From contig NZ_UYXQ01000005.1 in NCBI RefSeq assembly GCF_900624995.1, forward strand, positions 124,001 through 188,000: 64,000 nt of DNA, read 5' to 3'. The position numbers and the translations under genes are program-made. The notes beneath the pieces are model-generated. The model was not told the DNA's origin. It worked only from the letters and a program-made list of their open reading frames with translations, and did not search any database. Shown here one piece after another: positions 31,133 to 40,642 of the stretch. Numbering within the stretch: the stretch's first letter is position 1; each line of letters begins with the position of its first letter. The DNA comes from Pseudomonas antarctica. Its GTDB lineage: Bacteria; Pseudomonadota; Gammaproteobacteria; Pseudomonadales; Pseudomonadaceae.

Positions 31133-31531
31133 ATGATGGGTTTTATTAAAGCCGCTGGCGCTGTTCTGGCGTTGGCCGCGACAGGCTCGATTGCTTATGC
31201 GGATAGCCGGATATTGACCGCCTCTATTGACGATAAGGGGCAGGTCACGGCGCAGTCGCCCACCTGGGTGAAAGAGGTAAAGCTGACCGCGCAGCCCGAT
31301 TACTTTTCAGAGTACAAGGTCCGATTCGTCCCAGGCGTGTTTAAAAAAATGCCACGTTTCTGTACGGTCTCGGTCACGGATGTCAGTTCCAATGAACACA
31401 TTTTCTATGGGCATGCCAAGTTGGGCAGTGTTCCGGCGATCAATTACGTTAACGTCTTGACGCTCAAGGTCGGTGATGACAAACCTGCAGGTGATTCGTC
31501 GATGGGTTTCATGTTGATGTGTGTTGAATAA
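31133..31531 (+). CDS. Small exported protein of unknown function
   Basis: A 132-residue protein with a signal peptide (FIKAAGAVLALAATGSIAYA|DS). The mature part is beta-rich with two cysteines (RFCTVSV; LMCVE) that may form a disulfide. GACGGAG lies six bases before ATG 31133; ATGs at 31109 and 31112 are less well placed. No family is recognised. It is convergent with the alginate lyase gene. Confidence 0.75.
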   Translation: MMGFIKAAGAVLALAATGSIAYADSRILTASIDDKGQVTAQSPTWVKEVKLTAQPDYFSEYKVRFVPGVFKKMPRFCTVSVTDVSSNEHIFYGHAKLGSVPAINYVNVLTLKVGDDKPAGDSSMGFMLMCVE

Positions 31532-31548
31532 AATAATGTAACTAAGAA

Positions 31549-31573
31549 GCCCCGTTATTAGCGGGGCGTCTTT
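31549..31573. terminator. Weak terminator between convergent genes
   Basis: GCCCCG, a seven-base loop (TTATTAG), CGGGGC and a short T-rich flank on either strand. Confidence 0.55.
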
Positions 31574-31579
31574 GAAGTT

Positions 31580-32245
31580 TCACTCGTGATCAATATCCAA
31601 CTTTGCAAACGTCACCCGTGCGCCTTCTTTACTGTCCCCACTGTTGTCTTGCACATACGCCCCCGCCTTGAAGTACAACGGCTTGGCGCCCCATGCCGCC
31701 CCAATTCGCTCATTCCATTGCCCATCAGCCGCCTCGACACTCAACAACCCGGCTTTATTGAGGTTGATCACATAGGTAAAGCGCTTCTCCAGCGGCACAT
31801 TGGAGGCCACGGTAATCACGCGGCCTTCATCTTCATCCGGGCGCATGCGCACTTTGGCGACGATGTTGCCGGTCTGGGTCTTTTCCTTGAATTGATACTC
31901 GAGCTTGATCAGCGGTTTTTGGCTGTCATAGGCGTGAATTTGGCCAATGACCACTTTGCCGCTGGAGGGCACTTGGTTGACGGCCAGCGTGGCACGCAGA
32001 AAGTTGTCGGCGTCGGTATACGTCCAGTTGCGCAAACGCCCATCAGCGTAGGTTTCACGCAATTCGCTGCGCGGGTAAACGGCGTTTTCGGTGCGAGTGC
32101 CGGTGACCGGTGTCCAGAATTGCACGTCGCTGCCTTCGGCCTGGAAATATTGGTCCTTGAAGCCGCTCAGCAGTTTCGGCGTGTCGATGGTCGCGGGCGG
32201 CGAGCCGACCGGAATGCTCAGGTTCCAGGTGGAAAGGTCGATCAT
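31580..32245 (-). CDS. Polysaccharide lyase family 7 (alginate lyase)
   Basis: A 221-residue single-domain PL7 enzyme that cleaves alginate by beta-elimination. All three diagnostic motifs are present: R(S/T)ELR (YPRSELRE, about residue 60), QIH (VIGQIHAYD, about 105) and YFKAGxYxQ (LYFKAGAYVQDN, about 195), together with the catalytic tyrosine in the last. There is no signal peptide: the protein starts MIDLSTWNLSIPVG directly. It is a lone gene with no alginate cluster beside it. Confidence 0.92.
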   Translation of the reverse strand: MIDLSTWNLSIPVGSPPATIDTPKLLSGFKDQYFQAEGSDVQFWTPVTGTRTENAVYPRSELRETYADGRLRNWTYTDADNFLRATLAVNQVPSSGKVVIGQIHAYDSQKPLIKLEYQFKEKTQTGNIVAKVRMRPDEDEGRVITVASNVPLEKRFTYVINLNKAGLLSVEAADGQWNERIGAAWGAKPLYFKAGAYVQDNSGDSKEGARVTFAKLDIDHE

Positions 32246-32555
32246 GGTGTTGGCCTTTTACAGAGGGTGACGGCTTTGGCCCGGGGGCCTTGCAGGTTCT
32301 TTATAGGCGGTGATCGTCTGGTTGTTAAACAATTGCTGGCAATTTATTGGCGTCAGATGAATGCCAAAAAGCCATGTTTCCCATGAGGCGTGGCCTGTAG
32401 GGCTTGACCGTTAGTCGGCTTCCTGGGCTTTGGCGCAATGATGGCACCCACGTCACTTCTGCTTTTTTAGAACCGGGGCTAGAGTGAGACCTCAGTGTTT
32501 GTCCGGTTTTTATATCAGAAGTGACCGGTGCAGCTCCTCAAGGAAGAGACGTAGA
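32246..32555. other. Divergent intergenic region
   Basis: About 310 bp between the alginate lyase and the GGDEF/EAL gene. It contains AT-rich patches that may hold both promoters, but no clear operator, repeat or additional gene. Confidence 0.35.
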
Positions 32556-34661
32556 ATGGATTGCGCTCCACACTCAGGCGATGGCAGTTCGGTACTCTTG
32601 GTGGTCGATGACTACCCGGAGAACCTCGTCAGCATGCGTGCGCTTTTGCAGCGTGAAGACTGGCACGTGATGACCGCCGCGTCTGGGCTGGAAGCCTTGG
32701 AGTTGCTGCTCACGCACGAAGTCGACTTGGTGTTGCTGGATGTGCGCATGCCTGGCATGGATGGCTTTGAAGTTGCGCGTCTGATGCGTGGCAGCCAGCG
32801 TACGCGCATGACACCGATCATCTTTCTGACCGCCCACGCCCAGTCACCAGCCTCTGTTCTGGAAGGCTATGCCAGCGGCGCCATCGATTATCTGTTCAAG
32901 CCGTTTGACCCGCATATTCTCAAGCCCAAGGTGCAGGCCTTGCTGGAGCACCAGCGCAAACGCCGGGCGTTGCAGCGCCTGAGTCATGACTTGGAGTCCG
33001 CGCGCGCCTTTAATGCCTCGGTACTCGACAACGCCGCCGAAGGCATCCTGGTGGTGGGCGAGGGCAGTGTGATCCAGTACGCCAATCCGGCCATTTCGAG
33101 GCTGCTGAATGCCACGATGGCCGAGTTGCAGGGCGAGAGCTTCTTGAGCTTTCTGCAAAAACCCCACGTGCCCGCCTGGCTGGGCTTTGCGATGTACGAG
33201 GCGTATCGCAAAGGCGAGACGTGGCGCCAGCACGACGCCATTTTGCGCACGGGTCGCGGGCAGCAGGTGCCAGTGGCCTTGTCCTGCGCGCCGTTGCCCG
33301 CCGAGCAGAAGGCCATGGTGGTGACGGTGCTGGACATGTCCGAGGTGCGCCATCTGCATCAGCAATTGGAGTTTCAGGCTGTTACCGACCCGTTGACCGG
33401 GTTGCTGAACCGGCGAGGTTTTTACCAGGCGGTGGAAAACACGTTGCTGCGCAGCGAACGTAACGAGCTGTCGCTGGTGTTGCTGTACTTGGACCTCGAC
33501 GGCTTCAAACGCGTCAACGACTCGTTGGGCCACGATGCGGGGGACCGGGTGCTGCGCTGGGTTTCACAGCAGATGCAGGCGTGTTTGCGGCCTTATGACA
33601 TTCTCGCTCGCATGGGAGGGGACGAGTTCACCGCGTTGCTGGAACTGGAACTCCCGGAGCAGGCGGCAAAGATTTCGGAAAAGTTGATCGAGCGTGTGTC
33701 CGTGTGCCAACAGGTCGATGGTTTGGATGTGATGCTCGGCGTCAGCATTGGCATTGCGACGTTCCCGGACTGTGGCTCGGACTTGAACGGCCTGCTGCGC
33801 GCGGCGGATATCGCGATGTACGAAGCCAAGCGCTCGGGGCGTCAGCAATATCGCTATTACGATCAGGAAATGAACGGTCGGGCACGCTCGCGCCTGATGC
33901 TCGAAGACAGCGTGCGAACGGCCATCCAGAACAAAGACTTCACCTTGGTGTACCAGCCCCAGGTGTCGCTGGAAGACGGTCGTTTGCGCGGCGTCGAGGC
34001 GCTGTTGCGCTGGCAGCACCCAAGCGTCGGTGACGTGCCGCCGGGTCTGTTTTTACCGTTGCTGGAAGAAGCGCGGCTGATCAGCCAGTTGAGCGCCTGG
34101 ATCTACCAGCAAGTCGCCGCCCAGCGCCAGGCCTGGCAGACCAGCTTCGATGAAGCGTTGGTGCTGAGCGTGAGCTTGAGCAGCAGCCAGTTCAATATGC
34201 CCAATCTGGCCAGCCAACTGCAGCAGATACTTGAGCGACATGGGTTGCAGGGGCGGCAGTTGGAGGTGGAAATCAGTGAAGACAGCCTGATGAGTAACCT
34301 TGAAGAAACCAACAAGCAGCTAAAGTTATTGCGTCAGATCGGGGTGCGTATCGCCTTGGATGACTTCGGGTTGGGTCAGTGTTCGCTGGCCCACTTGCGT
34401 GATCTGGAGTTCGATACGCTCAAGCTGGACCCGCAATTGGTGGCGCGCCTGCCGGGCTCGGTGCGTGATGCAGCGATGGCCCGCAGCATCATTCAGTTGT
34501 GCGGGCATTTTGATGTGTTGGTGATCGCCGAGGGCGTGGAAACCTTTGAACAGTCCCAGTGGCTCAAGGCCAACGGTTGTTCGTTGATTCAGGGGCCCTG
34601 GGCCGCGCAGCCGCTGAGGCCCGAGGAAATGGCTGACTGGTCCCACGCGCGTCTGCTTTGA
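32556..34661 (+). CDS. Response regulator with PAS, GGDEF and EAL domains
   Basis: A 701-residue cyclic-di-GMP protein. The REC domain (about 10-130) has its acidic pair (VVDDYPEN), phosphoacceptor Asp (LLDVRMPGMDG), Thr (FLTAH) and Lys (LFKPFD). A PAS-like domain follows (about 155-275), then GGDEF (about 280-440) with an intact MGGDEF active site and an I-site RPYD exactly five residues before it. The EAL domain (about 450-700) keeps GVEALLRW, EISED, DDFGLGQCS and VIAEGVET, but the metal-binding Asn of the usual N-x-S motif is Ser (SVSLSSSQF). AAGGAAGAG precedes the ATG. No histidine kinase gene is adjacent. Confidence 0.93.
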   Translation: MDCAPHSGDGSSVLLVVDDYPENLVSMRALLQREDWHVMTAASGLEALELLLTHEVDLVLLDVRMPGMDGFEVARLMRGSQRTRMTPIIFLTAHAQSPASVLEGYASGAIDYLFKPFDPHILKPKVQALLEHQRKRRALQRLSHDLESARAFNASVLDNAAEGILVVGEGSVIQYANPAISRLLNATMAELQGESFLSFLQKPHVPAWLGFAMYEAYRKGETWRQHDAILRTGRGQQVPVALSCAPLPAEQKAMVVTVLDMSEVRHLHQQLEFQAVTDPLTGLLNRRGFYQAVENTLLRSERNELSLVLLYLDLDGFKRVNDSLGHDAGDRVLRWVSQQMQACLRPYDILARMGGDEFTALLELELPEQAAKISEKLIERVSVCQQVDGLDVMLGVSIGIATFPDCGSDLNGLLRAADIAMYEAKRSGRQQYRYYDQEMNGRARSRLMLEDSVRTAIQNKDFTLVYQPQVSLEDGRLRGVEALLRWQHPSVGDVPPGLFLPLLEEARLISQLSAWIYQQVAAQRQAWQTSFDEALVLSVSLSSSQFNMPNLASQLQQILERHGLQGRQLEVEISEDSLMSNLEETNKQLKLLRQIGVRIALDDFGLGQCSLAHLRDLEFDTLKLDPQLVARLPGSVRDAAMARSIIQLCGHFDVLVIAEGVETFEQSQWLKANGCSLIQGPWAAQPLRPEEMADWSHARLL

Positions 34662-34703
34662 ATTCGCTACACTGGCGCCCATTCGTTCCCTGTTGCAGAC
34701 CCC

Positions 34704-35204
34704 ATGATCGCGCTGAAGTACCTCCAGGCCTACCCCGCAGCTCTCCAGGAGCAAGTGCGCCAACTGATCGCCAAGGACCAGTTGGGTGCCTACCTGGAGC
34801 AGCGTTACCCCGAGCGCCATGCGGTGCAGAGTGACAAGGCGCTGTACAGCTACGCCTTGGCCTTGAAGCAGGAACACCTGCGTAACGCGCCGGCCATCGA
34901 CAAAGTGCTGTTCGACAACCGCCTCGACCTGACCCACCGCGCGTTGGGCCTGCACACCACGATTTCACGGGTGCAGGGTGGCAACCTCAAATCCAAGAAA
35001 GAGATTCGCATTGCCTCGCTGTTCAAAGAGGCCGCGCCGCAATTTCTGCGCATGATCGTGGTGCACGAGCTGGCGCACTTCAAAGAGTCAGACCACAACA
35101 AGGCGTTCTACAAACTCTGCGACTACATGATGCCCGGCTATCATCAGGTGGAATTCGACCTGCGGGTGTACCTCACGTATCGCGACTTACAGGGCAAGCC
35201 CTAA
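34704..35204 (+). CDS. YgjP-like zinc metallopeptidase-type protein
   Basis: A 166-residue protein with the gluzincin-type HELAHFKESDHNKAFYKL signature (HExxH plus downstream His) of the YgjP/DUF45 family, and the preceding LKSKKEIRIAS strand. Members are putative metal-dependent hydrolases; E. coli YgjP has been linked to nucleotide hydrolysis. It is followed 19 bp later by a small HTH gene on the same strand. Confidence 0.85.
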   Translation: MIALKYLQAYPAALQEQVRQLIAKDQLGAYLEQRYPERHAVQSDKALYSYALALKQEHLRNAPAIDKVLFDNRLDLTHRALGLHTTISRVQGGNLKSKKEIRIASLFKEAAPQFLRMIVVHELAHFKESDHNKAFYKLCDYMMPGYHQVEFDLRVYLTYRDLQGKP

Positions 35205-35223
35205 CCTCACCAGGCGACCCACC

Positions 35224-35520
35224 ATGGACGTGAGCAAGACCAAAAGCAGTTTCTACCGCCGCCTGTATGTGGCGTACCTGATCGACAGCGGGCAGGCCAG
35301 CAGCGTCCCGGCGTTGACCGACGCCACCGGCATGCCGCGGCGCACAGCGCAGGACACGATTGCAGCGCTGGCCGACCTGGATATCGTGTGCGAGTTCGAG
35401 CAGGCAGACGGCGCGCGCAATCATGCCGGGCACTATCGGATTCGTAGCTGGGGGGCGATTGATCGCGGGTGGATCGAGGCGAACCTGGCGGGGATCAAGC
35501 AGGTGTTGGGTTATCCCTGA
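35224..35520 (+). CDS. Small winged-helix DNA-binding protein
   Basis: A 98-residue protein whose core (SFYRRLYVAYLIDSG; VPALTDATGMPRRTAQDTIAALADLDIVCEF; HAGHYRIRSWGAI) has the helix-turn-helix and wing pattern of small winged-helix regulators. It is probably co-transcribed with the YgjP-like gene. The target is unknown. Confidence 0.78.
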   Translation: MDVSKTKSSFYRRLYVAYLIDSGQASSVPALTDATGMPRRTAQDTIAALADLDIVCEFEQADGARNHAGHYRIRSWGAIDRGWIEANLAGIKQVLGYP

Positions 35521-35545
35521 GTGAGGCGGTGATTGGGCTGACGCT

Positions 35546-35627
35546 TTCGCGAGCAAGCCCGCTCCCACATTCGACCGCGTTTCAAAGGGTGTACACGGTT
35601 AAATGTGGGAGCGGGCTTGCTCGCGAA
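35546..35627. repeat. REPIN
   Basis: TTCGCGAGCAAGCCCGCTCC-type unit and its inverse around a 34-bp spacer, between convergent genes. Confidence 0.87.
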
Positions 35628-35634
35628 GAGGGCA

Positions 35635-36087
35635 TCAAGCGCGCCGCATACCAATATGTGGAATATCATCTTCCAAATATTCCTCACCCTCCACCACAAA
35701 CCCATACCGCGCGTAATACCCCTGCAAATGCGCCTGGGCTGACAGAAAGATCGGCGTCTCAGGCCAGATATCTTCAATGCGCTTGAGGGCCTCTTCCATC
35801 ATCTGATGGCCCAGCCCGGTGCCGCGTGCCACTGGCGCGACGATCACCCGGCCGATCACCACATCACCGCCCTGGGTCTCCGGGTCCAGCAGGCGCAGGT
35901 AAGCCACCAACGCGTCATCTTTCCAGGCCATCAGGTGGTGGGTATCACCCGCAAGATCCTGCCCGTCGAGGTCCGGATAAACGCACTGCTGTTCGACGAC
36001 AAAGACCTCGCTGCGCAGACGCAAAATGGCGTACAGCTGCTCCTTGCCCAAGTCATCGTGGTGTTTGCAAACCCAATCAACCGTCAT
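35635..36087 (-). CDS. elaA: ElaA-family GNAT acetyltransferase
   Basis: A 150-residue N-acetyltransferase of the ElaA group. It contains LYAILRLRSEVFVVEQQCVYPDLDG, the DTHHLMAW strand, and the acetyl-CoA site VIVAPVARGTGLGHQMMEEAL (R/Q-x-x-G-x-G/A). The C-terminal AHLQGYYARYGFVVEGEEYLEDDIPH is characteristic. It ends next to a REPIN. The substrate is not known. Confidence 0.92.
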   Translation of the reverse strand: MTVDWVCKHHDDLGKEQLYAILRLRSEVFVVEQQCVYPDLDGQDLAGDTHHLMAWKDDALVAYLRLLDPETQGGDVVIGRVIVAPVARGTGLGHQMMEEALKRIEDIWPETPIFLSAQAHLQGYYARYGFVVEGEEYLEDDIPHIGMRRA

Positions 36088-36286
36088 GGTGTGCTCTCTT
36101 AATTAATGGCTGTGGCCGATAGTAAGCGCGACGTGCACTGCTGTCTAAATTCGGCATTTTTGTGAATGGCGTCAATTTGCCATCATTCAGTGCGATCGCC
36201 GCTGAGTTCTTTGTGTAATCTGCAATACAGGCTTATTGATGAGCTACTGTTATCAGGCTACTGCCTGCCCGCCAAGGACTTTAAGC

Positions 36287-37024
36287 ATGCCGCGATTTGC
36301 TCGTGCCGTTGCTTTGATAGGAGTGTTGCTGCTGGCCCAGCCTGCGGCCGCACAACGTCTGCGCCTGGTAGCGGATGCCTGGCCGCCTTTTACGGACGCC
36401 ACCTTGATCAACGGCGGGTTGGCTACCGATATCGTCAGCACCGCCTTGGCTCGCGCCGGCTACGCGAGTGATTTTGAACAAGTGCCTTGGGCGCGGGCAT
36501 TGATGGGCGTAGGCGATGGCCGCTATGACGTGCTGATCAATGCCTGGTACGATGATGCGCGGACGCAACTGGGGCAGTTTTCCGCTGAATACTTGTTGAA
36601 CCGTGTGCGCTTTATCAAGCGCCGCGACGACCCCGTTGATTATCAGAGCCTGGAACAACTGCACGATCAGCCTATCGCTGTAGTGCGCGGTTATGCCTAT
36701 TCGGCGGCCTTCGATCAGGATGCGCAGCTGCACAAAGTGCCTGTGCATAACTTCGCCATGGCCGTGCGCATGCTCGCTGCTCAGCGCGTAAACCTGACGC
36801 TGGAAGATGAATATGTTGCGCGCTATTACTTGGCGCGTGAATCGCCCCGGGTGCGCAATGCGGTGGAGTTTTTACCCAAGCCGCTGAGTGAAAACAGCCT
36901 GCATATCCTGGTCAGCCTGAAGAACCCTGAGCATGAGCAGATCGTCGCCAGTTTTGACCGGGAGATTGCCAAGATGAAGGTTGATGGCAGTTATGCTCGG
37001 TTGATGAAGGCGCATGGGATGTAG
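36287..37024 (+). CDS. Periplasmic substrate-binding protein (family 3 type)
   Basis: A 245-residue exported protein (signal: ARAVALIGVLLLAQPAAA|QR) with solute-binding fold segments LRLVADAWPPFTDATL, LPWARALMGVGDGRYDV-like VPWARAL, and VVRGYAYS. There is no transporter gene beside it, as with the related protein at 5106-5897. A CCAAGGA site supports the ATG at 36287. The ligand is unknown. Confidence 0.85.
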   Translation: MPRFARAVALIGVLLLAQPAAAQRLRLVADAWPPFTDATLINGGLATDIVSTALARAGYASDFEQVPWARALMGVGDGRYDVLINAWYDDARTQLGQFSAEYLLNRVRFIKRRDDPVDYQSLEQLHDQPIAVVRGYAYSAAFDQDAQLHKVPVHNFAMAVRMLAAQRVNLTLEDEYVARYYLARESPRVRNAVEFLPKPLSENSLHILVSLKNPEHEQIVASFDREIAKMKVDGSYARLMKAHGM

Positions 37025-37040
37025 GGTGCTTGAGGGCTCC

Positions 37041-37100
37041 ATCGCGGGCAAGCCCGGCGCCCACAGGTAACCGCATTCCAATGTGGGCTTGCCTGCGATA
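37041..37100. repeat. Degenerate REPIN
   Basis: The left unit (ATCGCGGGCAAGCCCGGC…) is intact; the right unit lacks about six bases of its GAGC/TGG segment. It lies between the convergent binding-protein and YccS-type genes. Confidence 0.75.
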
Positions 37101-37105
37101 GCGAT

Positions 37106-39289
37106 TTAGGCCGCGCGAGTGTCTTTGATCAGGTGCGCCGCCAACGTCCGCAACGGCCCCAGCTGCCGGCAGATCAACGCCAACTGCGTCTGCACCAACC
37201 GCTGCCCTTCATCGATCTCCTCCGGCATCTGCTCCAGCTCTGCTGCCAACGCTTCTTCGGCATCGCTCTGAATCGCAACCGGCTGCTTGTTGGCCAGCCC
37301 CGTGGCGATTTCGTCGATGCTCGCCGCCAGGCTTTTACCAGCGCCGTCGATCAAGTGCTCACGCACTTCGGCCGGTAGTTGCGTCTCGCGATGGGCACCC
37401 AGCCCTGAGAGGTAGCTGAGCAAGGTGTGCGACAGCACCAGGAAGCGGAAGCCTACGTCAGCCTCTTTGCGAAAGTGCCCCGGCTCCATCAGCATGTTCG
37501 CCAGCGTGGTCGACAGCGCCGCATCGGCGTTGTGCGCGTTGCGCCGGGCCAGTCGGTAGGCCAGGTCGTCGCTTTTGCCTGCGGCGTATTGCTGCATGAT
37601 CTGGCGCAGGTAGATGCTGTTGCAGGTCAGGGTGTTGGCCAGCACCTTGTTCAGGCGCCGGCCTTGCCAGTCCGGCAGGAACAGGAAGACGGCCAGGCCC
37701 GCGATCAGGCTGCCAATCAGCGTATCGAACAGCCGTGGCAGGAACAGCCCGTAACCATCGCCGACTTGGTTGAAGCAGAACAACACCATCAGCGTGATCG
37801 CCGCCGTGGCCAGGGTGTAGCGCGTGGTGCGGTTGATAAAGAACACCAGGCCTGCAGCAATGGCGAACAGCGATTGCACCAGCGGGCTGGGGAACAGGTC
37901 GAACAGCGCCCAGGCCACGGTCAGGCCAATGGCGGTGCCGATAATCCGCTGGCCGAGCTTGCGCCGGGTAGCGCCGTAGTTGGGCTGGCAGACGAACAGG
38001 GTGGTGAGGATGATCCAGTAGCCCTGGGAGGCGTGAATCGCATGCAGAGTGCCGTAGCCAATGGTCAATGCCAGGGCGAGGCGCAAGGCATGGCGAAACA
38101 GCAACGACGTCGGCGTCAGTTGCGTGCGCAGGCGCGTCCACATCTCTTTCAGGTTGCGCGGGGCACGGTCCAGCAGGTTGCTGTCGGTGGCATCCGCGAG
38201 GGAGTCGGGGTTGCTGGCGTCGCCCAACAGGCGGTCGAGCGTGGACAAGTTGGCCGCCAAGGCCCGCAACGAGCGCAACAGGCCACGCCATGCGGGGTTG
38301 CTCTGGATGCGCAGGTGCTCCAGCGAGGCATTCAAGTCACCCAGCGCTTCGGCGAAACTGTCGTCATAAATGAAGGGCTGACGCAGTTGGATCGACTCGC
38401 CCAGTGTCTGGCAGGCTTTGCCTTGCTGGCGCAGCAGGCGCTGACAGCGAAACAGCACGTCGCTGTGGAAGAAGGCGTCGGCCAGGGCGTTATACGGGTA
38501 GTGGGAGGAGCTTGCGCGCTCGTGGATGTCTTGGGCCAGGAAGTAGAGCTTCAAGTAGCGGCTGACTTTCGAACCCGGCCGACCATTGCCTACGCGGTGC
38601 AGGATTATTTCCTTCGCGGCATTGAGCGCCGCAACGACGCGCCCGTTTTGCTGGGCCAGTTCCAGGCGGCGCGCTTCTACGTCCAGTTGACGGATCGGTT
38701 CGAACAGCGATGATTTGAGCTTGAGGTAACGCCCCAGCTCGCGAAACAGCCGCGCCAGGCTTTGCTGCACCGGCTGGTTGGAAAACAGCGCCTGCCACAG
38801 TACCGACAGCACGCCATACCACGCGGCACCGGCCACCAGCAGCAGCGGTTCGTGCCAGAAGTCAGAGACGGCACCGCCGCGCTGGTCCACGCCAATCATG
38901 GTGTAGACCGACAAAATTAGCGTCGCCGAAGCAATCGCGCCATAGCGTTCGCCCAGCGCCCCGAGCATCGTCAGGCAGAAACTGGCCAGGGCCAGGGCGA
39001 TGGCGAAGATCCACGGATAGGGAAACAGCAGCTCCACCGACAGTGCGGCGATGCTGAAACACACCAGCGTTACAGCCAAGGCATTGAGCCGGCCTTGCCA
39101 ACTGTCGTCGGTCTCGGCCAGGGCGCTGGCGATAATCCCCAGGAACAGCGGGATCAGCAGCGCCATTTCATCCTGATACCAGCACAGCGCCATGCTGCCG
39201 GTGAGGGCAATGAATACCCGTACGCTGTAACTGAATTTATCCAGCGCCCACAGGCGCCGCATGGACTGCTTGAACGAGGTCGATGACAT
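37106..39289 (-). CDS. yccS: YccS-type FUSC family membrane protein
   Basis: A 727-residue inner-membrane protein with two blocks of hydrophobic helices (about 20-145 and about 395-520), each followed by a large cytoplasmic region. This is the layout of the YccS/YhfK (TIGR01667-like) family related to fusaric-acid and aromatic-acid exporters. Typical segments are FIALTGSMALCWYQDE and the GYWIILTTLFVCQPNYGATRRKLGQRI-type loop (given in part). It is likely an exporter subunit or stress protein, but the substrate is unproven. Confidence 0.9.
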   Translation of the reverse strand: MSSTSFKQSMRRLWALDKFSYSVRVFIALTGSMALCWYQDEMALLIPLFLGIIASALAETDDSWQGRLNALAVTLVCFSIAALSVELLFPYPWIFAIALALASFCLTMLGALGERYGAIASATLILSVYTMIGVDQRGGAVSDFWHEPLLLVAGAAWYGVLSVLWQALFSNQPVQQSLARLFRELGRYLKLKSSLFEPIRQLDVEARRLELAQQNGRVVAALNAAKEIILHRVGNGRPGSKVSRYLKLYFLAQDIHERASSSHYPYNALADAFFHSDVLFRCQRLLRQQGKACQTLGESIQLRQPFIYDDSFAEALGDLNASLEHLRIQSNPAWRGLLRSLRALAANLSTLDRLLGDASNPDSLADATDSNLLDRAPRNLKEMWTRLRTQLTPTSLLFRHALRLALALTIGYGTLHAIHASQGYWIILTTLFVCQPNYGATRRKLGQRIIGTAIGLTVAWALFDLFPSPLVQSLFAIAAGLVFFINRTTRYTLATAAITLMVLFCFNQVGDGYGLFLPRLFDTLIGSLIAGLAVFLFLPDWQGRRLNKVLANTLTCNSIYLRQIMQQYAAGKSDDLAYRLARRNAHNADAALSTTLANMLMEPGHFRKEADVGFRFLVLSHTLLSYLSGLGAHRETQLPAEVREHLIDGAGKSLAASIDEIATGLANKQPVAIQSDAEEALAAELEQMPEEIDEGQRLVQTQLALICRQLGPLRTLAAHLIKDTRAA

Positions 39290-39421
39290 GAAGTCTGGTG
39301 TCTTCCGGGACGATGCCGCTAAATTGAGCTATCAAGGACGCCACGGCAAGCGTGGCGATCACATCAATTGCGCAAAATAACTTCCAGGCACACCACAAAA
39401 CCAATGTGGGAGTACATGTCG

Positions 39422-40600
39422 TCAGGCGTATTGCGCTGCCGCATAACCCGAAGCCCACGCCCACTGAAAATTGAACCCGCCCAAGTGACCGGTCACATCC
39501 AGCACTTCGCCGATAAAGTACAAGCCCGGGCTTTTCAGCGATTCCATGGTCTTGGAGGACACTTCACGCGTATCCACGCCACCCAACGTCACTTCGGCTG
39601 TGCGATAGCCTTCTGTGCCCGCCGGTACCAGTTGCCAGCTGCCGAGCTTTTGCGCGATATCGGCGATTTCGGCGTGGGTGTACTGCTTCATCGGCTTTGA
39701 CACAAACCAGGTTTCAGCCAGCAGGTTGGCCATCTTCTTGGTGAAGATCTCACCCAGCAGGGTTTTCAACTCGCTGTTGGGGCGCTCGACCTGTTGCTGT
39801 TGCAGCCAGGTCTGCGCGTCGTGGTCGGGCAGCAGGTTGATTTCTACGGTGTCGCCGGTTTCCCAGTACGAGGAGATCTGCAAAATCGCCGGCCCGCTCA
39901 GGCCACGGTGGGTAAACAGAATGTTCTCGCGAAAACTCTGGTCATTGCAGCTGACCAGGCAGTCCACTGAGGTGCCGGACAGTTCGCCACACAGGTCCTT
40001 GAGCTGGTCGGTGATGGTGAACGGCACCAATCCTGCGCGGGTCGGTAGCAATTCATGACCGAACTGCTTGGCCACTTGATAACCAAACCCGGTAGCGCCC
40101 AAGGTCGGAATCGACAGGCCGCCCGTGGCGATTACCAGGGATTCGCAGTGCAGCTCACCCAGCGTGGTTTGCAACTGATAACCGGTTTCCAGCTTGGCAA
40201 TCTCCTGGACCGATGTTTCCAAGTGCATGCTCACGCCGACTTGAATGCATTCATCCAGCAGCATGCCGAGGATGTCGCTGGACTTGTTATCGCAGAACAG
40301 CTGGCCGAGCTTCTTCTCGTGGTACGGCACGCCGTGCTTGGCCACCAGCCCGATGAAGTCCCACTGGGTGTAGCGCGCCAAGGCGGACTTGCAGAAGTGC
40401 GCGTTGTGCGAGAGGAAGTTGGCAGGCTCGGTGTACATATTGGTGAAATTGCAGCGGCCACCGCCGGACATCAGGATCTTTTTGCCGGCCTTGTTCGCGT
40501 GGTCGATCAACATCACCTTGCGCCCACGCCCGGCGGCGGTCAGCGCGCACATCAAACCTGCGGCGCCGGCGCCAATGATCACAACTTCGGTCGAGCGCAA
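39422..40600 (-). CDS. HI0933-family FAD-dependent oxidoreductase
   Basis: A 392-residue flavoprotein of the HI0933/YhiN family: FAD-binding Rossmann start TEVVIIGAGAAGLMCALTAA, the GGGRCNFTN motif, LVIATGGLSIPTLGATG, and C-terminal GEVLDVTGHLGGFNFQWAWASG. The preferred start is TTG at 40600, seven bases after a GAGGA site; a TTG at 40618 is possible, but no in-frame ATG precedes the Rossmann strand. The family is widespread and of unknown reaction. A REPIN lies upstream. Confidence 0.9.
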   Translation of the reverse strand: MRSTEVVIIGAGAAGLMCALTAAGRGRKVMLIDHANKAGKKILMSGGGRCNFTNMYTEPANFLSHNAHFCKSALARYTQWDFIGLVAKHGVPYHEKKLGQLFCDNKSSDILGMLLDECIQVGVSMHLETSVQEIAKLETGYQLQTTLGELHCESLVIATGGLSIPTLGATGFGYQVAKQFGHELLPTRAGLVPFTITDQLKDLCGELSGTSVDCLVSCNDQSFRENILFTHRGLSGPAILQISSYWETGDTVEINLLPDHDAQTWLQQQQVERPNSELKTLLGEIFTKKMANLLAETWFVSKPMKQYTHAEIADIAQKLGSWQLVPAGTEGYRTAEVTLGGVDTREVSSKTMESLKSPGLYFIGEVLDVTGHLGGFNFQWAWASGYAAAQYA

Positions 40601-40642
40601 AACGGTGTCCTCATACAAATTCTGAATTGGAATACAGTTAAA

